The position numbers and the translations under genes were made by a program. The notes beneath the pieces are model-generated. The model saw nothing but the letters and a program-made list of their open reading frames with translations. It did not search any database and was not told the DNA's origin. From Allosaccharopolyspora coralli (lineage in GTDB: Bacteria; Actinomycetota; Actinomycetes; Mycobacteriales; Pseudonocardiaceae), in NCBI RefSeq assembly GCF_009664835.1, contig NZ_CP045929.1, forward strand, positions 1,612,001 to 1,676,000: a stretch of 64,000 nucleotides of DNA, given 5' to 3'. This document shows, piece by piece, positions 44,647 to 53,665 of the stretch. Each line of letters starts with the position of its first letter. The first letter of the stretch is position 1.

Positions 44647-45984
44647 TCAGCGACTCGCCAGGGCCTGCTCGGCGGCCGCGAGCCATTCCTGCCACTGTTC
44701 GGCCTGCTCATCGGCCTTCTGTGCGCGTCGCTCGTCCCCGGCAGCGCGGGCCTTGTCCGCCTGGTTCCGGAACTGCTCGACCCGCTCGCGGAACTGATCG
44801 ACGCGAGCCTGCGCTTCGGGATCGGTGCGGCGCCACTGGGCGTCCGAGGCGGACCTGACGCGGTCGGCGACAGAGCGCAGTCGCCCCTCCAGGTCGCGCA
44901 TCCGCTCGCGCGGCACCTTGCCGATCGCGTCCCAGCGTTCCTGAATGCGATGCAAATGCTCCTGGGCGGACTTGAGGCCGTGCGCGGGATCGATCTGCTC
45001 TGCCTCGGAGAGCAGCTGTTCCTTGAGTGTCGCGTTCTCCTCGAACTCGGCGTCCCGTTCGGCGAAGGCCGCGGAACGGCGCGAGAAGAACGTGTCCTGA
45101 GCCGTCCGGAACTGCTGCCACAGGGCGTCGTCGGACTCCTTCGGAGCCCGGCCGGCGGCCTTCCAGTCCGCCATCAGCTGCTTGTACCGGGCCGCGGTCG
45201 GGGCCCAGTCGGTCGATTCGGTCAGCGACTCGGCTTCCTCGACGAGCTCTTGCTTCCGTGTCTTCGACGCGGCACGTTGCCGATCGAGCTCGGCGAAGTG
45301 CGAACCGCGCCTGCGGTTGAACGCTTCGCGCGCCTTGGAGAACCGACGCCAGAGCTGCTCGTCGGTCTTACGGTCGATGCCCTTGATGGTCTTCCACTCG
45401 TCGAGGATCGCCCGCAGCCGGTCACCGGCGCTCTTCCACTGGGTGGCCTCCGAGCCGATCCGCTCGGCCTCGGCCGCCAACTCCTCCTTGCGTGCCACCG
45501 CATCGGCCCTGGCCTGCTCCTTGTCGGCCTTGCTCTGTTCGATGGCCCGGTGGGCGTGGTCGACGACGTAGTCGATCCGAGCCGTCAACGAGGCGAGATC
45601 TCCCACGACGGCCGCCTCCGACACTCCGTCGCGGAGATGCTGCGCGGTGGTGAGCGTGTGCTTCGGGTCCCCGGCGTGGCTGTTGAGGCGCGTCTCCAAC
45701 AGCTCGACCTCGGTCCGCACGTCGTCGAACTTGCGGGCGAAATGGGCGAGGCCTTCGTCGGCTGCGCCTGCCTGCCAGGAGCCCACTGCCCGTTCGCCGT
45801 CCTGAGTCGTGACGAACACCGTGCCCTCGGCATCGACGCGGCCCCATCGCTCGGGAGCGTCGGACGCGATCGGAACGACGGGGGGAGCTGCCCGCGTCTC
45901 GCTCGAAGCCCCGTCGGCGGCGGTCGAGGCCGGGTTGGGCGCCGATTTGGCGACGGCCCCGGCGGGCGTGTCCTGTTCCGTCAT
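44647..45984 (-). CDS. DUF349 coiled-coil protein (Rv2731-like)
   Basis: The 445-residue, strongly charged, mostly helical protein is built of DUF349 repeats, recognisable by phrases such as RLRAILDEWKTIKGIDRKTDE, QLWRRFSKAREAFNRRR, YKQLMADWKAAGRAPKESDD and ALWQQFRTAQDTFFSRR. A ~50-residue disordered Ala/Pro-rich N-terminus precedes a Trp-containing beta-like stretch (RWGRVDAEGTVFVTTQDGERAVGSW). Function is unknown in actinobacteria; distant DUF349 proteins are linked to RNA and ribosomes. Stand-alone gene, divergent to the dioxygenase-like gene. Confidence 0.87.
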   Translation of the reverse strand: MTEQDTPAGAVAKSAPNPASTAADGASSETRAAPPVVPIASDAPERWGRVDAEGTVFVTTQDGERAVGSWQAGAADEGLAHFARKFDDVRTEVELLETRLNSHAGDPKHTLTTAQHLRDGVSEAAVVGDLASLTARIDYVVDHAHRAIEQSKADKEQARADAVARKEELAAEAERIGSEATQWKSAGDRLRAILDEWKTIKGIDRKTDEQLWRRFSKAREAFNRRRGSHFAELDRQRAASKTRKQELVEEAESLTESTDWAPTAARYKQLMADWKAAGRAPKESDDALWQQFRTAQDTFFSRRSAAFAERDAEFEENATLKEQLLSEAEQIDPAHGLKSAQEHLHRIQERWDAIGKVPRERMRDLEGRLRSVADRVRSASDAQWRRTDPEAQARVDQFRERVEQFRNQADKARAAGDERRAQKADEQAEQWQEWLAAAEQALASR

Positions 45985-46307
45985 GGCCGGTCTCCTCCTT
46001 GCGTGCCCGCTGTGATGGTCGGGCGCCCCGTCGTGTCGGGGCCCAGCGAGCGGTGAACACGGGCGGGGCTTCGCCCGATCACCGTCGGCGCATTCAAGCA
46101 GTTCGGGCGCGGTACGGGAACCGTGGCCACCGTGGTCGCCACCCAGCCGTCACCGTCAGTGCACGACGCGGCCGCGGTCGGCACGCCGTGTGCCCGTGTA
46201 CCGCACAGTGTGATCGGTGAGTCCACGCTGTGCACGCACCCGGGTGTGACTGCCGTGAACGCCCCTCTCGAACGCCTGCTCCGCGTCTCGATGTGAGGAC
46301 CTCTACC
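45985..46307. other. Divergent intergenic region, DUF349 / dioxygenase-like gene
   Basis: This 323-bp gap holds both promoters. Mycobacteria have one or two small genes here; I see no frame with a ribosome-binding site and plausible codon bias. No repeat family copy or clear hairpin was found. Confidence 0.45.
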
Positions 46308-47027
46308 GTGCAAGGTGTGATCGCCCGCCTCGCCGTGTTGCCGTACCCGCCGTTGCTCGTGCCGGACCTGACGGTGCGTTCGGATTCACGGCTCGAGCAT
46401 CTGCGCGGCGCTTGTTTGCGCGCCGTGACCAGTGTGACGGAATCCGCTACCGAATGGGTGGCAGTCGGGGTGGATGGTTTTCGCGCAGGTGTGTACGGCC
46501 CCCGTTCCGGCGGGACCTTCGCCGGCTACGGGGTGCCGGTCCCTGTGTCGTTGGAGCACGGTGTGCCGACCGAACCGGGCCTGCCGTTGCCCGGGCTTAT
46601 CGCAGGATGGTTTCGCGAGCAGGCGGGGGCCGCCCGCGTCACGGTGCACGTCCTGGACGCCGACGCGGGGGAGGACGAGATCGCCAGGCTCGCCCATCGC
46701 GTCGTCGCAGGGCCCGCCGTCGGAGTGCTCGTCCTGTCCGAAGGCAGTCGTCGTCGCAACGAGCGCTCGCCACGACCACCACATCCGGACGCCGCCGCGG
46801 TGGACGCGCGTCTCGCCGCGGCCCTGGCCACGGCGGACACGAACGCACTGCACGGGCTCGAGCCGTCGATCCTCTCGGATGTCGGAGTCGACACGGTGCC
46901 TGCGCTGCGGTTCCTGGCGACGGCCGCCGACGCGTCGGGGCACGACTGGCGTCCGGAACTGCTCTACGACGACACTCCGTTCGGGATCAGTTACCACGTC
47001 GCGCTGTGGTCACCGTCCGACGACTAG
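46308..47027 (+). CDS. Class III extradiol dioxygenase-like protein (Rv2728c-like)
   Basis: The 239-residue Ala/Val-rich protein has the general LigB/Memo-like fold pattern: N-terminal LAVLPYPPLLVPDL, a middle VGVDGFRAGVYGPRSGGTFAGYGVPVPVSL and a C-terminal LRFLATAADASGHDWRPELLYDDTPFGISYHVALW. The iron-binding His-His-Glu set of true dioxygenases is incomplete, so it may not be an enzyme of that kind. GTG at 46308 has GAGGA 8 bases upstream. It lies 11 bp before miaA, as in mycobacteria, and is likely co-transcribed with miaA-dapF. Confidence 0.72.
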   Translation: MQGVIARLAVLPYPPLLVPDLTVRSDSRLEHLRGACLRAVTSVTESATEWVAVGVDGFRAGVYGPRSGGTFAGYGVPVPVSLEHGVPTEPGLPLPGLIAGWFREQAGAARVTVHVLDADAGEDEIARLAHRVVAGPAVGVLVLSEGSRRRNERSPRPPHPDAAAVDARLAAALATADTNALHGLEPSILSDVGVDTVPALRFLATAADASGHDWRPELLYDDTPFGISYHVALWSPSDD

Positions 47028-47038
47028 GCTCGGAGCCC

Positions 47039-47956
47039 GTGTCCACGGCGTCCGAACCCCACCTCGTCGCGGTCGTCGGCCCGACCGCCACCGGCAAGTC
47101 CGACCTCGCCATCGATCTGGCGGAACAGCTCGGCGGGGAGGTAGTCAACGCCGACGCGATGCAGCTCTACCGGGGCATGGACATCGGGACCGCGAAGGTG
47201 CCGGTCGACCAGCGTCGAGATGTCCCGCACCACCTCATCGACGTGCTCGAAGTGACGGACACGGCCTCGGTCGCCGTCTACCAACAGCAGGCACGCGCGA
47301 TCGTCGAGGACTTGCTCGGCAACGGCGTCACCCCGGTCCTCGTCGGCGGCTCCGGGCTGTACGTCCAGGCCGTCGTCGACGATCTCCGGTTCCCGGGGAC
47401 CGATCCCACGGTCCGCGAACGCTGGGAGCTCGAACTTCAGGAACACGGAGCCGAGGCGTTGCACCGACGCCTCGGCGAACTCGACCCGGCGGCCGCGGTG
47501 GCGATCCTGCCCAGCAACGGTCGACGGTTGGTCCGGGCTCTGGAGGTCATCGAGATCACCGGTGAACCGTTCTCCGCGAACCTGCCCACTCCCGGGCCGG
47601 CCCGGTACGGCGGGGTGCTCATCGGTCTCGACCGGCCGGCCGATGTGCTCGACGAGCGCGTGGACGCACGCGTGACGCGGATGTTCGACTCCGGTCTTGT
47701 CGAGGAGGTGCGTCGCCTCGAGAAGTGCGGTCTGCGCCACGGCCGGACCGCGTCCCGTGCGCTGGGGTATCAGCAGGTGCTGGACGAGTTCGACGGCTCA
47801 CAGGACATGGCCGACGCCGCAGCGGCGACCGCACGCGCGACCCGCCGGTTCGTGCGCAAACAGCGCTCCTGGTTCCGCCGGGACCAGCGCATCCACTGGT
47901 TCGACGCGGGAAGCGCCGACCTCCTGGCCGACGTGTCCGCGGTGCTGGAACCGTAG
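47039..47956 (+). CDS. miaA: tRNA dimethylallyltransferase
   Basis: The 305-residue enzyme transfers a dimethylallyl group to A37 of UNN-decoding tRNAs. The P-loop GPTATGKSDLAIDLA is near the N-terminus; the catalytic Asp lies in NADAMQLYRGMDIGTAK. VGGSGLYVQAVVDDL, LPSNGRRLVRALEV and SRALGYQQV are family signatures. GTG at 47039 begins VSTASEPHLVAVVG; the frame extends far upstream, but that overlaps the dioxygenase-like gene. dapF follows 10 bp later. MiaB in this window completes the ms2i6A modification. Confidence 0.95.
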   Translation: MSTASEPHLVAVVGPTATGKSDLAIDLAEQLGGEVVNADAMQLYRGMDIGTAKVPVDQRRDVPHHLIDVLEVTDTASVAVYQQQARAIVEDLLGNGVTPVLVGGSGLYVQAVVDDLRFPGTDPTVRERWELELQEHGAEALHRRLGELDPAAAVAILPSNGRRLVRALEVIEITGEPFSANLPTPGPARYGGVLIGLDRPADVLDERVDARVTRMFDSGLVEEVRRLEKCGLRHGRTASRALGYQQVLDEFDGSQDMADAAAATARATRRFVRKQRSWFRRDQRIHWFDAGSADLLADVSAVLEP

Positions 47957-47966
47957 ACTCGGAACC

Positions 47967-48836
47967 GTGCACGAGCCGATCAGCGACCCGCCCGCCGGTC
48001 CCCGCTATGCGAAAGGACACGGCACGGAGAACGATTTCGTCCTTCTGCCCGATCCGGACGGCGAACTCAAGCTCACCGGTGCCCGAGTTCGTGCCCTCTG
48101 CGACCGCAGGCGCGGCCTGGGCGCAGACGGTGTCCTCCGGGTGGTCCGGGCCGGTGGTCTCGACGAGGAACTTCCTGGCGGGACCAACCCGGACACCTGG
48201 TTCATGGACTATCGCAACGCGGACGGGTCCGTGGCCGAGATGTGCGGGAACGGTGTCCGTGTCTTCGCGCGCTACCTCGTCGAGACCGGCCTCGCCGCAC
48301 GCGGAGACCTGCCCGTCGGAACTCGGGCGGGCGTGCGCGCCACCCACGTGCACGACGACGGCCGCGTCACCGTCGATATGGGGCCGGTGACCGCGCACGG
48401 TCTCTCCACCACACGCGCCGACGGCCATGAATTCTCCGGTCTCGTCATCGACGTCGGCAACCCTCACCTCGCCTGTGTCACCGAGCTCGACGTACGGACG
48501 CTGGAGATCACCGCCGCACCGACGCACGACCCGGCCGTCTTTCCCCACGGCGTGAATGTGGAGTTCGTGCAGCCAGTGGGTCCGGACCGGGTGCGGATGC
48601 GAGTGCACGAACGCGGGGTCGGCGAGACCCGCTCGTGTGGTACCGGCACCGTCGCGGCGACCCTCGCCGGTCTCCGTGCAGCGGGGGCCGACACCGGGCT
48701 GCGAACCGTCGAGGTTCCCGGCGGCACGGTGGAGGTCGAGGTCACTCCCACCACGAGCACCCTGACGGGCCCCGCCGTACTCGTCGCGCACGGCAGGCTC
48801 GATGCGGACTGGTGGGAGCGTTACGAAAGCGACTGA
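47967..48836 (+). CDS. dapF: Diaminopimelate epimerase
   Basis: The 289-residue PLP-independent racemase turns LL- into meso-diaminopimelate for lysine and peptidoglycan synthesis. The two catalytic cysteines are Cys93 in AEMCGNGVRVFA and Cys224 in TRSCGTGTVAA. KGHGTENDFVLL and the substrate-binding HGVNVEFVQ are kept. GTG start 10 bp after miaA. The shared miaA-dapF-hflX order is the actinobacterial norm. Confidence 0.96.
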   Translation: MHEPISDPPAGPRYAKGHGTENDFVLLPDPDGELKLTGARVRALCDRRRGLGADGVLRVVRAGGLDEELPGGTNPDTWFMDYRNADGSVAEMCGNGVRVFARYLVETGLAARGDLPVGTRAGVRATHVHDDGRVTVDMGPVTAHGLSTTRADGHEFSGLVIDVGNPHLACVTELDVRTLEITAAPTHDPAVFPHGVNVEFVQPVGPDRVRMRVHERGVGETRSCGTGTVAATLAGLRAAGADTGLRTVEVPGGTVEVEVTPTTSTLTGPAVLVAHGRLDADWWERYESD

Positions 48837-48899
48837 GCGGCGTGTCCGCTCTTGTCGAGGATGAAAACGACTCGCTCGGCGTGGATACTGGTACCCGAT

Positions 48900-50381
48900 A
48901 TGAGAAATCCTGTGACACGTACCGCCGAACTCGATCCGGTCGAGGCCGCGGAATTCGACGCCCTGCTTGCCGAGGACACCCCTTCCACCGAAGAACCGTC
49001 GACGGGGGAGATGCAGCTCGCCGACCGGGCTTCGTTGCGGCGGGTGTCCGGGCTCTCCACCGAACTCACGGACGTCACCGAGGTGGAGGTCCGCCGCCTG
49101 CGCCTCGAACGGGTGGTTCTGGTCGGTGTGTGGACCGAGGGAAGCGCGGCTCGTTCGGAAGAGTCGCTGACCGAACTCGCACGGCTCGCCGAAACGGCCG
49201 GATCGGAGGTCCTGGAAGGGCTCGTCCAGCGCCGCGACCGTCCCGACCCGGCCACGTACGTCGGCGCGGGCAAGGTGCGCGAACTCCGTGACGTCGTCGC
49301 CTCCACCGGAGCGGACACCGTCATCTGCGACGGTGAGCTCTCACCCGGCCAGCTGCGACAGCTGGAGGACAAGCTCAAGGTCAAGGTGGTCGACCGGACC
49401 GCGTTGATTCTCGACATCTTCGCCCAGCACGCCAGCTCCAAGGAAGGCAAGGCGCAGGTCGAACTCGCCCAGCTCCAGTACTACCTCCCACGGTTGCGCG
49501 GGTGGGGCGACAAGATGTCTCGGCAGGCGGGCGGCCGCGCCGGCGGCGCCGGCGGCGGTGTCGGCACCCGCGGTCCCGGTGAAACCAAGCTGGAGACCGA
49601 CCGCAGGCGCATCCACAAACGGATCACCAAGCTCCGCAAGGAGCTGGCGGCAATGCGCACCGTGCGCGAGACCAAGCGCGGGCGTCGTGCGGCCAACGCG
49701 GTCCCCGCGGTCGCCATCGCGGGCTACACCAACGCCGGGAAGTCGAGCCTGCTCAATGCCCTTACCCGGGCGGGTGTGCTCGTCGAGAACTCCCTGTTCG
49801 CGACCCTCGACCCGACCACGCGGCGAGCGCGGACGCCGGACAATCGCGACTACACGCTGACCGACACCGTCGGGTTCGTCCGCCATCTGCCACACCAGAT
49901 CGTCGAGGCCTTTCGCTCGACGCTGGAGGAGGTCACCGGCGCCGACCTGCTGGTGCACGTGGTCGACGGCGCCGAGCTGGCCCCTCACGACCAGGTGTCG
50001 GCGGTGCGCGACGTACTCAAGGACATCGCGTCCGAACACGACGAGGCCATGCCGCCCGAGCTGCTCGTGGTGAACAAGATCGACGCCGTCGACGCCACCC
50101 GGGTCGCCGAACTCCGTCGGCTGCTGCCGGAAGCGGTGTTCGTCTCGGCCCACAGTGGTAAGGGAATCGAGGGGCTCCGCGAGATCATCGCCGACCGGAT
50201 ACCGCGGCCGGATGTGTTCGTCGACGCCCTCGTCCCGTACACGCGAGGCGAACTCGTCGCCCGAGCACACGCGGAGGGTGAGGTCATCGACGAGGACCAC
50301 ACCGCGGAGGGCACGCGACTCCGGGCGAAGGTACGTGCGGAACTGGCGGGGGCGCTGAAGCCGTTCACGGGCACCGGGTGA
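48900..50381 (+). CDS. hflX: Ribosome-associated GTPase HflX
   Basis: This 493-residue GTPase splits stalled or hibernating ribosomes. The N-terminal HflX domain (PATYVGAGKVRELRDVVAST) and a coiled linker with a Gly-rich stretch (RAGGAGGGVGTRGPGETKLE) precede the G domain: G1 GYTNAGKSS, G3 DTVGFVRHLPH, G4 NKID and a C-terminal EGEVIDEDHTAEGTRLRAKV. ATG at 48900 is chosen; an in-frame ATG 48 bases earlier would add an unconserved stretch. TACCCGAT lies just upstream, so the mRNA may be nearly leaderless. The stop overlaps the next gene in GTGA. Confidence 0.93.
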   Translation: MRNPVTRTAELDPVEAAEFDALLAEDTPSTEEPSTGEMQLADRASLRRVSGLSTELTDVTEVEVRRLRLERVVLVGVWTEGSAARSEESLTELARLAETAGSEVLEGLVQRRDRPDPATYVGAGKVRELRDVVASTGADTVICDGELSPGQLRQLEDKLKVKVVDRTALILDIFAQHASSKEGKAQVELAQLQYYLPRLRGWGDKMSRQAGGRAGGAGGGVGTRGPGETKLETDRRRIHKRITKLRKELAAMRTVRETKRGRRAANAVPAVAIAGYTNAGKSSLLNALTRAGVLVENSLFATLDPTTRRARTPDNRDYTLTDTVGFVRHLPHQIVEAFRSTLEEVTGADLLVHVVDGAELAPHDQVSAVRDVLKDIASEHDEAMPPELLVVNKIDAVDATRVAELRRLLPEAVFVSAHSGKGIEGLREIIADRIPRPDVFVDALVPYTRGELVARAHAEGEVIDEDHTAEGTRLRAKVRAELAGALKPFTGTG

Positions 50382-51442
50382 GACTGGCGCGACGGTTCGG
50401 CGCGGTGGTGACCGCGCTGACGCTCGGCGTGGCGTGGCAGTGGATTGCCGCGCCGAGTGGAGCCGCGCAGCCACCGCCGCCGGAGTTTCCCCCGCCGAGC
50501 GCGATGTGTACGGTCACCGACCCAAGCTTGGACGAACTCTCGGGACTGGACTCGGACGGGGAGTCGTGGTTCGTCACCGGCGACGGAGGAACGTCGCTGT
50601 CGGTCGCAATGCTGGATCCGAGAGACTGTTCGGTGCGCGACGAGCGGACGGCACCGGCGGACCCGTACGACGTGGAAGACCTGGCGCTCGGCGCCGACGG
50701 CGAGGTGTGGCTCGCGGATACCGGTGACAACCAGCGCAAACGGGAGACCGCTGCGGTGCATGTGCTGTATCCGGACGGGCGGAGCGCCCTACACCGACTC
50801 ACGTATCCCGATGGTCCGCACGATGCGGAAGCGATGCTGCTCGACGGTCGCGGCGTGCCCCACGTCGTCACGAAGGAACCGCTCGGCGAAGCTGGCGTGT
50901 ATCGGCCCGCAGAACCGCTGGTCGACGGGGAGACCGTGCCCTTGGAGCGGGTCGGGTCCGTGCGGCTCGGCCCGACCACCACCCCCGGTGGGCCGGTAGA
51001 GGGCAGCATCGCCAGCGCTGTCGTGACTGGTGGAGCGGTCAGCGCGGATGGACGGACCGTTGCTTTGCGGACTTACACGGATGCGTACGTCTTTCCTGCC
51101 CCCGAGGGCGACGTCGTCGCTGCGCTGGCTCGCCGGCCACTCCGGGTTCCGTTGCCTGACGAGCCCCAAGGAGAGGCTGTGGCGTTCGAACCCGACGGCG
51201 CACTGTTGTCGGCCTCGGAAGGATCGCAACCAGTGCGCATGGTGCCGGGAGTCGAGCAGGCAGCCTCCGGCGAGGCGGGGCCACCGTCGGATGCGACAGG
51301 GGACGAGGAACCGCCTCCCGCAGAGCACGCCGGTGAACCGGAATCAAACGCGAACACGACGGGACAAAATCTCGCCATCGCTGCGGTGTTCGCCGCTCTG
51401 ATCATGTATTTCGGCGGCAAGCTCGCCCGATTGAGGTCGTGA
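50378..51442 (+). CDS. Secreted beta-propeller-like protein with C-terminal membrane anchor
   Basis: This is a 354-residue exported protein. It has a signal peptide (RRFGAVVTALTLGVAWQWIA then PSGAAQ), a body of repeated beta-type phrases (LSGLDSDGESWFVTGDGG, VEDLALGADGEVWLADTGDN, AVSADGRTVALRTYTDAYVF, AVAFEPDGALLSASEG) as in WD/NHL-like propellers, then a Pro/Glu-rich linker and a final helix (NLAIAAVFAALIMYFGGKL). It is a type I-like membrane protein facing outward. The GTG overlaps the hflX stop (GTGA). Function unknown; mycobacteria have other genes here. Confidence 0.8.
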   Translation: MRLARRFGAVVTALTLGVAWQWIAAPSGAAQPPPPEFPPPSAMCTVTDPSLDELSGLDSDGESWFVTGDGGTSLSVAMLDPRDCSVRDERTAPADPYDVEDLALGADGEVWLADTGDNQRKRETAAVHVLYPDGRSALHRLTYPDGPHDAEAMLLDGRGVPHVVTKEPLGEAGVYRPAEPLVDGETVPLERVGSVRLGPTTTPGGPVEGSIASAVVTGGAVSADGRTVALRTYTDAYVFPAPEGDVVAALARRPLRVPLPDEPQGEAVAFEPDGALLSASEGSQPVRMVPGVEQAASGEAGPPSDATGDEEPPPAEHAGEPESNANTTGQNLAIAAVFAALIMYFGGKLARLRS

Positions 51443-51475
51443 TTCGCCGGTCGATCCGCCGCGCGTCGACGGGCG

Positions 51476-52180
51476 TCAGAGTCGGCGCAGGACCGCGACG
51501 ACTTTGCCCAGTACGGTCGCCTCGTCGCCCAGGATCGGCTCGAACGCCTCGTTGTGCGGCATGAGCCAGACGTGGTCGGAAGTGCGCTTGAACGTTTTGA
51601 CCGTCGCCTCTCCGTCGATCATCGCCGCGACCACATCGCCGTTGTCGGCTTCCGGCTGCTGGCGGACGGTGACCCAGTCGCCGTCGTTGATCCCGAGGTC
51701 GATCATGGAGTCGCCGACCACCTGCAACAGGAACAACGTCCCCTCGCCGACGAGTTCCTTGGGAAGCGGGAAGACGTCTTCGATCGCCTCCTCGGCGAGG
51801 ATCGGTCCGCCCGCGGCGATACGGCCCACGACCGGAACGTAGGCCGCCTCCGGCCGCGCTTTCGCGTCCGCTTCGTCCGCCTCCTCGACGAGCACGCCGA
51901 CCGTGCGGGGCCGGTGCGGGTCGCGACGCAGGAAACCTTTCCGTTCCAGCACCCGGAGCTGGTACGCGACTGAGGAGGTCGAGGTGAGGCCGACCGCGTC
52001 GCCGATCTCCCGGACGCTGGGCGGATATCCGCGTTGCCTCATCCACGCGCGGATCGCTTCGAGTACGCGGCTCTGGCGTTCGCTCAGTCCGTCTGCGAAG
52101 GCGGCCTGGCCGGTCGTGTCGGCCCTTGCTTCCTCGGTCGGCGCGTTCGCCGACTCCGTCGAAGCCACCGTCTCAGCCAC
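51476..52180 (-). CDS. lexA: SOS repressor LexA
   Basis: This 234-residue repressor blocks SOS genes until RecA filaments trigger self-cleavage. The winged-helix DNA-binding domain spans [20 protein letters not shown] ... [21 protein letters not shown]. The cleavage site is Ala123-Gly124 (GRIAAGGPI), and the protease dyad is Ser158 (VGDSMID) and Lys195 (EATVKTFKR). GTG at 52180 has AGGAGG 5 bases upstream; the longer frame crosses the SOS boxes and is not translated. It lies divergent to the LysM gene across a shared promoter region, as in mycobacteria. Confidence 0.97.
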   Translation of the reverse strand: MAETVASTESANAPTEEARADTTGQAAFADGLSERQSRVLEAIRAWMRQRGYPPSVREIGDAVGLTSTSSVAYQLRVLERKGFLRRDPHRPRTVGVLVEEADEADAKARPEAAYVPVVGRIAAGGPILAEEAIEDVFPLPKELVGEGTLFLLQVVGDSMIDLGINDGDWVTVRQQPEADNGDVVAAMIDGEATVKTFKRTSDHVWLMPHNEAFEPILGDEATVLGKVVAVLRRL

Positions 52181-52251
52181 CTCAGCCTCCTGCCGGCGCG
52201 TCGCGCCTCGTTGTGCGTGCGGTTCCACAGTAGACGGCGATCGACCGCGGA

Positions 52252-52267
52252 TCAAACACCTGTTCGA
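52252..52267. promoter_or_regulatory. LexA SOS box, lexA-proximal
   Basis: TCAAACACCTGTTCGA differs at one of twelve fixed positions from TCGAAC-N4-GTTCGA. It lies 72 bp upstream of the lexA start and would allow autorepression. Confidence 0.8.
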
Positions 52268-52331
52268 GCTAATTTCCGCCGACACCTGGTGCTGTCGGTG
52301 CCGTCTGGTACACAATCGCACAGAGGTTCGA

Positions 52332-52347
52332 TCGAACTGGTATTCGA
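52332..52347. promoter_or_regulatory. LexA SOS box, LysM-gene-proximal
   Basis: TCGAACTGGTATTCGA has a single mismatch to the consensus and lies 57 bp before the LysM-protein ATG. The pair of boxes in a divergent lexA promoter matches the mycobacterial lexA/Rv2719c arrangement. Confidence 0.8.
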
Positions 52348-52403
52348 TCAAGATCGACACGCGTGACACCCGTTCGCGTGGTCCTGGGTATGGAGGAGGC
52401 GAC

Positions 52404-53114
52404 ATGACGGCCAACGTGGAGACTCGGGCGCGGGCCGAACTCGGGCAGTCGGCGGCGGATAAGCCGCGTGCCGCGGCGGCCGAGCGGGGGCGCCTCCAAC
52501 TCCGAACGTCGGCCGCTCGCGGGTCGGATGCGGGCGCTGCCGCGGGCCTGTCGGGACCGGCCGGTCCGCGAATGTCGGAAAGGCGACGGGCGTCGTCTCG
52601 GACGACCAGCGTGTCGAGGGGCAGGAGGGCGGTTCGCGCGAGAGCGCCCTTGACGCCTGCGACGCTTCGTCATTCGGTGTGGTTTACGGGTGCTGCGGCG
52701 TCAGGGGGCGGCGTCGGGGACGCGTCGGTGGTGCGCGGCGGGCGCGAGTCTCAGTGGGACGAGGGTGAACGTGCGCCTCGGCGACGGGCAGTGACACGCT
52801 GCCGGCGCTACAGCCACGGGCTTCGGGGAGAATGCTCCCGCGGAGAAGGGCTCGTGTGGCTAGTCGCGGTTGCGGCGTGCACGTTCCTCGTCGTCGTGGT
52901 CGCGGGGTTCGTCGGAATCTCGGGCGGGGCTGTCGCTCTGCCAAGTCCCACCACCGTCGTCCAGGTGGAACCGGGCGACACGCTGTGGGGATTGGCGAAT
53001 AGGCACGCCCCGCACGCGGACACTGCCGCGGTGGTGCGACGAATGGTCGAGATGAATGGACTGGAAGGGTCGGTCGCCCGACCCGGCGAGTCGCTCATCG
53101 TTCCTTCGGCCTGA
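52404..53114 (+). CDS. SOS-induced LysM membrane protein (Rv2719c/ChiZ, DivS-like)
   Basis: This is a 236-residue protein. The first ~150 residues are cytoplasmic, Arg/Ala/Ser/Gly-rich and basic. One membrane helix follows ([21 protein letters not shown]), then an outside LysM domain ([20 protein letters not shown] ... [21 protein letters not shown]). Mycobacterial Rv2719c (ChiZ) and corynebacterial DivS share position, one helix and SOS control; both hold back cell division after DNA damage. ATG at 52404 has GGAGGAGG upstream. Its stop TGA is the tip of a family A repeat. The long basic N-terminus is larger than in Rv2719c. Confidence 0.85.
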   Translation: MTANVETRARAELGQSAADKPRAAAAERGRLQLRTSAARGSDAGAAAGLSGPAGPRMSERRRASSRTTSVSRGRRAVRARAPLTPATLRHSVWFTGAAASGGGVGDASVVRGGRESQWDEGERAPRRRAVTRCRRYSHGLRGECSRGEGLVWLVAVAACTFLVVVVAGFVGISGGAVALPSPTTVVQVEPGDTLWGLANRHAPHADTAAVVRRMVEMNGLEGSVARPGESLIVPSA

Positions 53115-53336
53115 GAAGCCTGTCTGTGTTCTTGTTGTGATGCCCGTCAGGGCATGGTCTTGCGTGTTCAGCCCGAGCACGGTGAGAAGCTCCGGTGTTC
53201 CAGGTTGTCGCTCGCAAGGCCGGGGCCGCCGCTGCGTACGTGCTGGTACTCGAGGCGACCCCAACGCCGCGAGCGGCAAGCTGGGACGCGGGTAGGTGAC
53301 CACCACCGCAGACCACAGACACCTTCTAACACTGAG
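53111..53336 (-). repeat. Family A element, minus copy of an inverted pair
   Basis: On the plus strand it starts CTGAGAAGCCTGTCTGTG and passes TGCCCGTCAGGGCA (the small hairpin), TCGCTCGCAAGGCCGGGG, GTACGTGCTGGTACTC and GACCCCAACGCCGCGAG, to ACACCTTCTAACACTGAG. It is diverged but co-linear with the minus-strand copy at 8294. It begins in the LysM gene's stop codon and shares its far CTGAG with the plus copy that follows. Confidence 0.78.
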
Positions 53337-53551
53337 AACGCATGTGGAACTGGGGTGGGTGGTGCGGTACCGACACCCGCAGTGCACGCCTGACTGCGTT
53401 GTGGTCCTCTTGGGTGCCACCGTATACGCGGCGGGATCCCCTGCCTTGCGAGGCACGAACTCCAATGCCGGAGCCCCTCACGCTGCCGCGGCTGCTCACG
53501 TATGAGGCGTGCCTTACGGGCGCACATGTCAGTTCCCACATGCACTCTGAG
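53332..53551 (+). repeat. Family A element, plus copy of an inverted pair
   Basis: This 220-bp copy has well-kept terminal repeats: the left end CTGAGAACGCATGTGGAACT matches the reverse complement of the right end, CTCAGAGTGCATGTGGGAAC, at most positions. CCTTGCGAGGCACGAACT and GTGCCTTACGGGCGCAC are kept; the left arm of the central palindrome has decayed. With the minus copy it forms a head-to-head 440-bp structure. Confidence 0.85.
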
Positions 53552-53665
53552 TCGCAGCCGAGGATGGGATCCGACGGTTGACGCAGATCAGCGACCTTCG
53601 GTCGGTGCGATCACGCGACATCGCCGTGTCGGTTTGCCAAGCAGTACTCGCAGGCTTAGAGTTGA

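Noticed and set aside
53564-53600. Further family B copy after the inverted A pair
   Set aside because: Only a GCTGATCTGCGTCAACCG-like word is shared on the minus strand; too short to call.
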